Source: CAYLVJ01 sp964501525 (lineage in GTDB: Bacteria > Patescibacteriota > Minisyncoccia > Minisyncoccales > CAYTKG01). Taken from it: 31,229 nt of DNA. This document shows, in pieces, positions 7,659 through 14,216 of the stretch; positions within the stretch are counted from its first letter, which is position 1; each line of letters starts with the position of its first letter. Where the stretch lies: positions 1 to 31,229 of the forward strand of contig CAZCSI010000003.1 in NCBI GenBank assembly GCA_964501525.1, written 5' to 3'. The notes beneath the pieces are model-generated. The model did not search any database. It was not told the DNA's origin and was given only the letters and a program-made list of their open reading frames with translations. The position numbers and the translations under genes are program-made.

Positions 7659-9744
7659 CTTGTTTCTCCTTTTGGGCTTTTTGAAGCGCAAGGTCAACTT
7701 TGCCTGTTTTGTCAACCCTGAGCACCTTGACCTTAACCGCATCTCCTTGTTTTAGTTTTTCATTGTATTTAGATTTATGCAGCAGGCCGTCTTTGCCCGG
7801 GACAAGATCAACTATAACTCCGAAAGGAAGTGTTTTAGAAACCTCTCCAACAAAGGTATCTCCCGGTTCCAGTTCTTTAACTATCTGGTTAATATGGTTT
7901 ACGGCTTTTTGAGCGTTGGCCAGTTTTGCAGCTGCAACATAAACCTCTCCGCTTTCTTCAATGTTTATTTCGCTTTCCGTTTCTTCGCTGATGTGCCGGA
8001 TGGTTTTTCCGCCTGAACCTATTATTTTTCCAATCTGGTCTTTAGGCACCACGGTCTTGAGGACTTTGGGTGCCAGAGGGGAGAGGCTGGGTTTTGGTTC
8101 CGAGATCTCCGCTTCTATTGAATCCAGGATTTGAAAACGCGCTCTCTTGGCTTCTTGAAGCGCTTTTTCAAAAGTGTCAAGCTCAATACCCGTTATTTTG
8201 ACATCCATCTGAATAACATTGACTCCTTCGCGTGTGCCGGCCACCTTTAAATCCATGGCTCCGTGAAAATCTTCAGGGCCCTGGATATCGACCAGAAGTT
8301 CTTGTCTATCTTTTTCCTTAACCATTCCGATAGCTATACCGGCCGCAGGGCTTTTAATGGGAACGCCTGCTTCCATAAGCGCTATTGAGGAGGAGCATAT
8401 GGCGGCCATCGAGGTTGAACCGTTGGAGGCCAGGATTTCTGACACAATACGTATGGTGTAGGGGAAACTGTCGAAATCAGGGATAATTTTGCTTAATGTT
8501 TTTTCTCCCAGTGTACCGTGGCCTATCTCTCTTCTTCCCGGAGCCCGCAGAAATTTCACCTCTCCTACGGAATAGGGCGGAAAGTTATAGTGGTGCAGAA
8601 ACCTTTTTTTAGTACTGACCTCCATACCTTCAATCAGCTTCTCCTCGTGGGGTCCGCCCAGAGTTATCACTGAAAGCGAGGTGGTGGTGCCTCGGGAGAA
8701 CAATCCGGACCCGTGAGTGTGGGGGATGGGTCCTGCCTGGCACTTGATCTCTCTAACCTGATTGGGCTTTCTTCCGTCTACTCTTTCTCCCTGCATACCC
8801 TTTTTATGAATAAGGGCGCCTAATTTTTCCTCAAAAATATCACCAGCTTGTTTAACTTTCTGTTTCGCTTCCTGTTGGTCGTACAAGCCTTTTATATGCT
8901 CTAAGGTTTGTTTTTTGACTTCTTTTAAAGCATCTAATTTTTCCTGGTTGGGATTGGAATTTTGAAAAAGAGTCTTTTCCAATTTGTTTTGCAAAAACTT
9001 GTCAATCTGCTGAGCAAGGTTTTCATCTTTTTTGATATCAAGCTTGATTTTTTCCCGCCCTGCCTCTTTTTGTGCTTTTTCCAGAAGATCGCATATCTTT
9101 TGGAGGCGGGGGAGCGCTGTCTGGGCCGCTTTTAATATTTGTTCTTCATTGGCATCTTCTCCCTCCATCTCTATCATATTGATCACCGTTTTCTCCCGGC
9201 TGTTTTTCACTCCGCACAAAGTTATCTCCAGTCGGGCCTCTTCCCTTTGTTCATAAACAGGATTAATAACCACTTGTCCGTCTTTAAGTACGGCTCTTAC
9301 TGCTCCTATCGGTCCGTTCCAGGGAATATTGGAGACCGAGAGGGCAAAAGAAGCGCCGAGGATGCCAAGTATATCCGGGTCGTTTTCACCGTCCCAAGCC
9401 AAACAGGTTGCTATAATCTGGACCTCTTTTTTCATGCCTTTTGGGAAAAGCGGCCTAACGGTTCTGTCAATAAGCCGGGCTATTAACACGGCGTTGTTCG
9501 AAGGTTTTCCTTCTCTTCTTAAATAACGCGACCCAAGAATCTCTCCTCGGGCGTAAAACCTTTCTTCATAATTGACCATGAGAGGAAAATATCCCAGGTC
9601 AGTGTCCTCTTCCTCCATAACCGCGGTGACCAACACCTGGGTTTTTCCGCAGGTAACCAGTACTTCTCCGTTCGCTTTTTTAGCCCAGTTTTTGATTTCA
9701 AAGCTTATTTCTTTGTCGCCGATATTTGTTTTAAATTTTTTCAT
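7621..9744 (-). CDS. pnp: polyribonucleotide nucleotidyltransferase (PNPase)
   Basis: This 707-residue protein has the full PNPase architecture: two RNase PH domains (about 1-230 and 310-550) around an all-alpha linker, then KH (about 570-625, IGKIIGSGGKTIRHI) and S1 (about 630-695, GDTFVGEVSKTLPFGVIVDL) domains. PNPase degrades RNA 3'-5' by phosphorolysis. Conserved segments include FYARGEILGSRYLRREGKPS near the N-terminus, and GLFSRGTTTSLSVITLGG and DFHGAMDLKVAGTREGV in the second core. The tail KQDGHSKKQFRGKR is basic. Its ATG overlaps the TGA of the NYN gene (ATGA at 9741-9744), and its 3' end overlaps the next gene. It sits downstream of rpsO, as in many bacteria, but with one gene in between. 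Confidence 0.97.
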   Translation of the reverse strand: MKKFKTNIGDKEISFEIKNWAKKANGEVLVTCGKTQVLVTAVMEEEDTDLGYFPLMVNYEERFYARGEILGSRYLRREGKPSNNAVLIARLIDRTVRPLFPKGMKKEVQIIATCLAWDGENDPDILGILGASFALSVSNIPWNGPIGAVRAVLKDGQVVINPVYEQREEARLEITLCGVKNSREKTVINMIEMEGEDANEEQILKAAQTALPRLQKICDLLEKAQKEAGREKIKLDIKKDENLAQQIDKFLQNKLEKTLFQNSNPNQEKLDALKEVKKQTLEHIKGLYDQQEAKQKVKQAGDIFEEKLGALIHKKGMQGERVDGRKPNQVREIKCQAGPIPHTHGSGLFSRGTTTSLSVITLGGPHEEKLIEGMEVSTKKRFLHHYNFPPYSVGEVKFLRAPGRREIGHGTLGEKTLSKIIPDFDSFPYTIRIVSEILASNGSTSMAAICSSSIALMEAGVPIKSPAAGIAIGMVKEKDRQELLVDIQGPEDFHGAMDLKVAGTREGVNVIQMDVKITGIELDTFEKALQEAKRARFQILDSIEAEISEPKPSLSPLAPKVLKTVVPKDQIGKIIGSGGKTIRHISEETESEINIEESGEVYVAAAKLANAQKAVNHINQIVKELEPGDTFVGEVSKTLPFGVIVDLVPGKDGLLHKSKYNEKLKQGDAVKVKVLRVDKTGKVDLALQKAQKEKQDGHSKKQFRGKR

Positions 9745-10244
9745 TGTGTCAATAAATATTTTTCTTTTTCTTCAGATAGGTTTATAAAATCGTTCGCCTT
9801 TTTCTTTAACTCTCCGGAGCATGATTCTTCAAAAGCTACTATCTCCACCCGGACCGGAGTAGCGCTCTTTAGGTATTCAAGCAAAGGAACGAAATCCCCG
9901 TCGCCTGTTACCAATATAATGGCATCTACGTAGTTGCTGAACTTGATAGCATCCACGGCTATGCCCACGTCCCAGTCTCCTTTCTTCATTCCGCCCGGAA
10001 AAATCTGGAGCGGTTTTATTTTAGTTTCAATACCCATGTTGCGCAGAGCATGCAAAAAAGCCTCCTCTTCTCCGGTTTCCGTTTTAATGGTGTAGCCCAC
10101 CGCTCGGATGAGCTTTCTTTCTCCTACGGCTGTCTGCAAAAGTTCTTTAAAATTGACCCGGGCATCATAAAGATTCTTGGCAGAGTGATACATGTTCTGC
10201 ACGTCGATGAGCACCGATACTCTTTGTTCTTCGTGTTTCAGCAT
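9741..10244 (-). CDS. NYN domain (LabA/DUF88-like) putative RNase
   Basis: This 167-residue protein is a single NYN (PIN-like) domain. The family's acidic positions are visible: D14 in VLIDVQNMY, D90/D92/D98 in KKGDWDVGIAVDAI, and D115/D117 in VTGDGDFVPLL. Such domains are metal-dependent ribonucleases or RNA-binding relatives (LabA/DUF88, cf. Limkain and MARF1). It starts immediately after the rpsO stop (0 nt gap) and ends overlapping pnp by ATGA, so it is very likely co-translated with PNPase. The position suggests that an endonucleolytic step feeds PNPase phosphorolysis, which is an inference. Confidence 0.9.
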   Translation of the reverse strand: MLKHEEQRVSVLIDVQNMYHSAKNLYDARVNFKELLQTAVGERKLIRAVGYTIKTETGEEEAFLHALRNMGIETKIKPLQIFPGGMKKGDWDVGIAVDAIKFSNYVDAIILVTGDGDFVPLLEYLKSATPVRVEIVAFEESCSGELKKKANDFINLSEEKEKYLLTQ

Positions 10245-10511
10245 TTATTTTTTTAAACCTAATTTTTTAATAAGCTTTTTATACCTTTCTTCACTTTCCG
10301 TCTTGAGGTGCTTAAGGGTTTTTCTTCTTTTGGACACTATTTTTAAAAGCCCTCTTTTGGAGTGGAGGTCTTTCGGGTTTTCCTTAAGATGTTCCAGGAG
10401 GCGCTTTATCTTTTCAGAAAGCAGAGCCGCCTGAACCTCGTCAGAACCGGTGTCTTTGTCGTGAAGCCGGTATTGTTCGATTATTTTTGCTTTTTTATCT
10501 GGTTCGGTCAT
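10245..10511 (-). CDS. rpsO: 30S ribosomal protein S15
   Basis: This 88-residue protein has the canonical S15 length and sequence: the HDKDTGSDEVQAALLSEKI segment near residues 18-36, followed by LLEHLKENPKDLHSKRGLL and the KRRKTLKHLK helix. S15 binds 16S rRNA h20-h22 early in 30S assembly. It is the first gene of the operon with the NYN gene, pnp, the coiled-coil protein, the DksA-like gene and comM. A promoter-like pair lies at 10547-10576, giving a leader of about 30 nt, short for the S15-binding regulatory leaders known elsewhere. Confidence 0.97.
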   Translation of the reverse strand: MTEPDKKAKIIEQYRLHDKDTGSDEVQAALLSEKIKRLLEHLKENPKDLHSKRGLLKIVSKRRKTLKHLKTESEERYKKLIKKLGLKK

Positions 10512-10546
10512 ATGTTTTATTGAGGTCAGTTGTCTTTTCTTAAATT

Positions 10547-10576
10547 AATATATCAAGCTTTGTGCAGTTTTGCCAA
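10547..10576 (-). promoter_or_regulatory. putative sigma70-type promoter of the rpsO-pnp operon
   Basis: Read on the minus strand, TTGGCA (10576-10571) is followed after 18 bp by TATATT (10552-10547), then an AT-rich start region and the rpsO ATG at 10511. The fit is good and it lies in the gap after the GTPase gene. Confidence 0.6.
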
Positions 10577-10614
10577 CCCGCCTCTTTTTTATTTTACATC
10601 TTTAGTTTTAAAAA

Positions 10615-11712
10615 TCAAACCTGTTTGGAAAAGTAAACCTGGTCTCCGTCCCGCAGCTTGTGTTCCACTCCCACCGTCTGATTGGGAAACAGGGCAGAGG
10701 GTCCGCTTATTCTTGCCCCTTCCAGCTCCTGCGCCAATTGACCGGATATTTTTAGGGCCGCATCCCGGACGGTTTCACCCTTTCTTAAGATAAGGGGTTC
10801 GCTGTCCGGTTCTCCGTTCAGCTCTTCCTTGAGAAAGACTCTTATCAGCTGCAGCCGGTCGAATATCTCCTGTTTCAGTTCCCCCAACCCTGATTTCTGT
10901 TTTGGACTGATAAAAACAGCGCCGGGATGTTTTTCTTTTATCTTTTCCAGTTCTTTTTTTGAAACCAAATCCGTTTTGGAAAAAACGGAAAGAGAGTCCA
11001 CATAAACCCTGTTTCCGGCCAAAACATCGATCAGCTGGTCCTGGGTCACCTTTTTTCCAAAGATCATCTTGGCGTTCATTAATCGAAACTCTTTAGTCAG
11101 CTCTCTTATTATTTCAAGACTCAGCCCCGGACTGCCTTGAACCTCAATACCTCCTTTTTGTCTTTTTTCTATCTCGATCGGAGGCGGGTCTTGGTCAATG
11201 CGCACTCCGGCTTTGGCCAGCTCCTGTTTCATAAGAGGCATGGTCTCGGTTTCAGAAACCGAAGCCATCATAAGCAGTAAATCCGCTATGCGCACCACGG
11301 ACAGAATCTCTTTTCCTCCGCCTTTGCCTTGAGCGGCTCCCTGTATCAGCCCCGGCACGTCAAAGATCTGAATGTTGGCTCCTTTGTAAAGCAGGGTGCC
11401 GGGTATCACTTCCAGTGTGGTAAAAGGATAATGCCCCACCTTGGAGTGGGCGCCGGTCAGCTTGTTGAGCAGGGTTGATTTGCCGACCGAGGGCATGCCG
11501 ACAAGAACCACTGTGGCGTCCCCCTGTTTTTTAATGGCAAAACCGCCCCCTCCACCGCCTCCCGTACCGCCTTTTTTGACAAGCTGATTTCTCAGGTTGG
11601 CCAACTTGGCTTTCAGCCGGCCGATGTGCCGTTCCGTGCCTTTGTGATAAGGCGTCTCTCTTATCTCTTTCTCGATCTCTTCGATCTGTTTTTGTATCTT
11701 ATCTTCGTTCAT
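10615..11712 (-). CDS. DRG-like (archaeal/eukaryotic-type Obg-HflX superfamily) GTPase with TGS domain
   Basis: This 365-residue protein has an N-terminal helical hairpin (1-45), a Gly-rich hinge (GGTGGGGGGG, about 48-57), then the G domain: G1 GMPSVGKS (72-79), switch region HYPFTTLEVIPG, G3 DVPG (118-121), GAAQGKGGGKEILSVVRIAD, G4 SKTD (245-248), and a C-terminal TGS domain (about 287-365). Gly-rich hinge, PSVGKSTLLNKLTG, FTTLxxIPG and C-terminal TGS is the pattern of DRG/Rbg GTPases of archaea and eukaryotes, not of bacterial ObgE (which has an N-terminal Obg fold) or YchF. DRG proteins bind ribosomes. A 31-bp palindrome lies just upstream of the ATG. The G4 motif SKTD differs from the common NKxD. 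Confidence 0.85.
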   Translation of the reverse strand: MNEDKIQKQIEEIEKEIRETPYHKGTERHIGRLKAKLANLRNQLVKKGGTGGGGGGGFAIKKQGDATVVLVGMPSVGKSTLLNKLTGAHSKVGHYPFTTLEVIPGTLLYKGANIQIFDVPGLIQGAAQGKGGGKEILSVVRIADLLLMMASVSETETMPLMKQELAKAGVRIDQDPPPIEIEKRQKGGIEVQGSPGLSLEIIRELTKEFRLMNAKMIFGKKVTQDQLIDVLAGNRVYVDSLSVFSKTDLVSKKELEKIKEKHPGAVFISPKQKSGLGELKQEIFDRLQLIRVFLKEELNGEPDSEPLILRKGETVRDAALKISGQLAQELEGARISGPSALFPNQTVGVEHKLRDGDQVYFSKQV

Positions 11713-11717
11713 ACCTT

Positions 11718-11748
11718 AAACTGTGCAATACCAGGTATTGCACAGTTT
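11718..11748. promoter_or_regulatory. 31-bp near-perfect palindrome directly upstream of the GTPase start
   Basis: The left arm 11718-11732 (AAACTGTGCAATACC) is exactly complementary to the right arm 11734-11748, with a single central base. It ends 5 nt before the GTPase ATG (11712, minus strand). Neither strand shows the T-run needed for a good terminator. It could be a protein-binding operator or an mRNA hairpin covering the ribosome-binding region. Confidence 0.8.
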
Positions 11749-11784
11749 GTTATAAGTGTTGTTTTAAGCAAACCGGTCAAGGTG

Positions 11785-11856
11785 TGCGCCCGGCGCGATT
11801 CGAACACGCAACCAAAGGCTTAAGAGGCCTCTGCTCTGCCATTGAGCTACGGGCGC
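11785..11856 (-). tRNA. tRNA-Lys(CUU)
   Basis: The minus strand folds as a full cloverleaf of 72 nt: acceptor GCGCCCG/CGGGCGC, D stem GCTC/GAGC, anticodon stem GAGGC/GCCTT with loop CTCTTAA (anticodon CTT), and T arm GCGTG-TTCGAAT-CGCGC. The discriminator is A and the next bases are CAC, so CCA is not encoded and must be added by the CCA enzyme. Confidence 0.95.
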
Positions 11857-11911
11857 TTTTTGACTTCAATTTCAATTTTTCTATAAGAGAAGCCTGCAAA
11901 GTCAGGGTTGT

Positions 11912-12457
11912 TTAGTCAGACGAAGGCGTTTGCACAGGACAATCTATCTGAAACCATCTATCAGAACCAGTAGCTGATAATCCAGTCCAGTCCGCGACAC
12001 CAATGGCTAGGAAAAAAGTGTTGACAATAATCCAAGCCGTAAGGCAGATAGCCAGCCCCCAGGCTACTGAGGTGAAGATGGCCCTGGCTTGACTAAGGAG
12101 TTTGGGCGAACCTCCGCCAACCAGCATTAAGATGCCGCCGATCAATATCATTACTAATCCGATAAGCCAAACCAGCCCGCCCGGCGGCATAATCAAATAA
12201 TTGATAATGGCCGAGAGCATTATGAAAAAATGACACAGCTGACAGGGCATATAGGTCCGATCTGTAAATCCTCTTTCGTCACACTCCGGAGAAGGATCAA
12301 CACCTTCTATCAACACACACTTGCCACAAGGCACTAACCCTTCGTAAGTGACGGTGTTACCGTCCTCTGTTTGATATGTACCGGTCTGAGCAGCCGCCAC
12401 TAAAGGCAGGAGTATAAGGGCAGAAAGGAGTAAAAAAAATATTTTCTTATTCTTCAT
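11912..12457 (-). CDS. VirB2/TrbC-like pilin or small secreted membrane protein with CxxC motifs
   Basis: This 181-residue protein has a signal peptide (MKNKKIFFLLLSALILLPL, cleavage likely after AAA near 24), a short outside segment with two CxxC-type motifs (PCGKC and PCQLC), and three hydrophobic segments (about 75-95, 97-117 and 130-155). The two consecutive central helices joined by a Gly-rich turn (VMILIGGILMLVGGG) resemble VirB2/TrbC pilin subunits, and a PCQLCHFF motif before the helices recurs in CPR genomes next to type IV secretion-like genes (from memory). It ends WFQIDCPVQTPSSD. It lies between tRNA-Lys and tRNA-Arg on the same strand. The CxxC pairs suggest disulfides or metal binding outside the membrane. 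Confidence 0.65.
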   Translation of the reverse strand: MKNKKIFFLLLSALILLPLVAAAQTGTYQTEDGNTVTYEGLVPCGKCVLIEGVDPSPECDERGFTDRTYMPCQLCHFFIMLSAIINYLIMPPGGLVWLIGLVMILIGGILMLVGGGSPKLLSQARAIFTSVAWGLAICLTAWIIVNTFFLAIGVADWTGLSATGSDRWFQIDCPVQTPSSD

Positions 12458-12521
12458 ATATAAACGTATAAATATGAGATAGTAATGGCTTTACATTATA
12501 ATTCCTGATAATTCCTGCTTT

Positions 12522-12593
12522 TGCCCTTGGGAGGATTCGAACCTCCAATGATGGTTCCGAAGACCATTGTGATATCCGTTTCACCACAAGGGC
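12522..12593 (-). tRNA. tRNA-Arg(UCG)
   Basis: The minus strand folds into a 72-nt cloverleaf: acceptor GCCCTTG/CAAGGGC, D stem GTGA/TCAC, anticodon stem ATGGT/ACCAT with loop CTTCGGA (anticodon TCG), and T arm GGAGG-TTCGAAT-CCTCC. The discriminator is A; CCA is not encoded. Confidence 0.95.
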
Positions 12594-12640
12594 TCCCTTA
12601 CATTATTATATATACTATTCTAAAAAGCTGTGAATTTCAA

Positions 12641-12676
12641 TTGAAAATGGGCTCTGGGTGCGTTAAGATAAGACAA
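12641..12676 (+). promoter_or_regulatory. promoter of the CCA enzyme gene; transcript predicted to be leaderless
   Basis: TTGAAA (12641-12646), a 17-bp spacer and TAAGAT (12664-12669) precede the ATG at 12676. Counting the last base of the -10 as -7 puts +1 exactly on the A of the start codon. No Shine-Dalgarno site is present, as expected for a leaderless mRNA. Confidence 0.7.
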
Positions 12677-14145
12677 TGAGAATTCCCAAAGAAATTAAAA
12701 ACATAGCCGAGGTGTTGGAGCGGGCCGGATTCGAAGCCTTTATAGTAGGAGGCTGTGTGCGTGATTCCCTGCGCGGAGTAAAGCCCAACGACTGGGATAT
12801 CGCCACCAATGCCAAACCAAAACAGACAGCCGGTCTTTTTGACCGGGTTTTCGAAGTGGAAAAATTCGGGCTGGTTACGGTTTTAACCGAATCCCAAGAC
12901 CCTACTTTAAAGGAGGTGGAGATTATGCCTTACCGTACGGAATCAAAGTACACGGACAAACGTCATCCGGACAAGATCGAATGGGCCGAGACCATAGAAA
13001 AGGATTTAAGCCGGCGTGATTTTACGGTTAATGCCATGGCGGCCCGGATTTATTTGGAAAAACCGAAGGTGGAGGTCATAGACCCTTTCGGCGGACAGAA
13101 GGACCTGGAAAAAAAGATTATAAAAACGGTGGGTGAACCGGAGCAAAGATTCGGCGAGGACGGGCTGCGTCTTATGAGAGCGGTTCGTTTTGCGGTTGCC
13201 TTGGGCTCGGGATGGAAGATTGAGCAGCAAACAAAGCAGGGCATTAAGAACAACGCCTCTCTACTGAAGATTATTTCCAAGGAAAGAATAAGAGATGAGT
13301 TTTTAAAAATAATCATGTGCCCCCGGGCCAAGGACGGAGTCAATCTTTTAAAAGACACCGGCCTTCTCCGCTACATTATTCCGGAGCTTTTGGAAAACGT
13401 GGGGGTGGAGCAGAATAAACACCATATATACAGCTGTTACGAACATGCGGTCCGCTCCCTGGATTACGCGGCCCAAAAAGGGTACAGCCGCAATGTCCGC
13501 TTGGCCGCGCTTCTTCACGATATTGCCAAGCCCGAAGTCAAAGAGGGCCAGGGTCAGGACGCCACCTTTTACAACCATGAGGTGGTGGGAGCGAGAACGA
13601 CGAGAAAGATTTTGAAAAGATTAAGGTTTTCCAACGAGGATATAAAAAAGATAGTTAAGCTGGTGCGTTACCATCTTTTTTACTATGATGTGGACGAGGT
13701 GACCGACTCTTCTGTCAGGCGTCTGGTGAGGAATGTGGGCAGGGAGAATATGGAAGAGCTGCTTCAAGTCCGTTATGCGGACCGGATCGGTTCCGGATGC
13801 CCTAAAGCCCGTCCTTATAAGCTGAGGCATCTGCAGTATGTGGTGGAAAAAATATCCAAAGACCCGATCTCCGTAGAGATGCTTGAAGCAGGAGGAGGCG
13901 AGGTGATGAAGATTTTGGATGTCGAACCCGGCCCCCGAGTAGGGCAGGTTTTGGATATACTTCTAGCCGAGGTGTTGGACGACCCCGATAAAAACAGCAG
14001 AGAGTTTTTAAAAAAGAGGATAAAGGAGATAGGGGAGATGTCTGAAAAAGAGATAGAGAGAGCGGCCCGCAAGGCACGGAAGAGCATAAATGATGTTAGA
14101 ATGAAAAAAGACGAGATGCTCAAAGAAAAGTATTGGGTTCAGTAA
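12676..14145 (+). CDS. cca: CCA tRNA nucleotidyltransferase / poly(A) polymerase family with HD domain
   Basis: This 489-residue protein is a class II nucleotidyltransferase. The head has GGCVRD (25-30) and the metal-binding pair DWD (39-41), then RRDFTVNAMA near 113-122 and the RFGEDGLRLMRAVRFA flexible-loop/neck segment. An HD phosphohydrolase-like domain follows with LLHDIAKP (H281, D282). It adds CCA to tRNA 3' ends or A tails to RNA; all four tRNAs here lack encoded CCA, which favours CCA addition. The last 100 residues are basic and helical (KKRIKEIGEMSEKEIERAARKARKS). It is transcribed away from tRNA-Arg from its own promoter. Confidence 0.92.
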   Translation: MRIPKEIKNIAEVLERAGFEAFIVGGCVRDSLRGVKPNDWDIATNAKPKQTAGLFDRVFEVEKFGLVTVLTESQDPTLKEVEIMPYRTESKYTDKRHPDKIEWAETIEKDLSRRDFTVNAMAARIYLEKPKVEVIDPFGGQKDLEKKIIKTVGEPEQRFGEDGLRLMRAVRFAVALGSGWKIEQQTKQGIKNNASLLKIISKERIRDEFLKIIMCPRAKDGVNLLKDTGLLRYIIPELLENVGVEQNKHHIYSCYEHAVRSLDYAAQKGYSRNVRLAALLHDIAKPEVKEGQGQDATFYNHEVVGARTTRKILKRLRFSNEDIKKIVKLVRYHLFYYDVDEVTDSSVRRLVRNVGRENMEELLQVRYADRIGSGCPKARPYKLRHLQYVVEKISKDPISVEMLEAGGGEVMKILDVEPGPRVGQVLDILLAEVLDDPDKNSREFLKKRIKEIGEMSEKEIERAARKARKSINDVRMKKDEMLKEKYWVQ

Positions 14146-14149
14146 CTTA

Positions 14150-14179
14150 TTGGATAAAAACTTGTATAAACATTAAGAT
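14150..14179 (+). promoter_or_regulatory. possible promoter upstream of the membrane-pilin fusion gene
   Basis: TTGGAT (14150-14155), an 18-bp spacer and TAAGAT (14174-14179) give a start near 14186 and a leader of about 30 nt. The -10 is identical to the TAAGAT seen before cca and argS. A second TATAAA at 14203-14208 is closer to the ATG, so the start site is not settled. Confidence 0.4.
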
Positions 14180-14216
14180 AGATATAAGGATTTACAGTGA
14201 ATTATAAAGCTTTATT

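Noticed and set aside
7659..7742. 28-codon N-terminal extension of the coiled-coil protein
   Set aside because: It lies inside pnp, and a good AAGGAG precedes the internal ATG at 7658.
11718..11748. palindrome as an intrinsic terminator for the minus-strand genes upstream
   Set aside because: No T-run follows on the minus strand and only a weak one on the plus strand.
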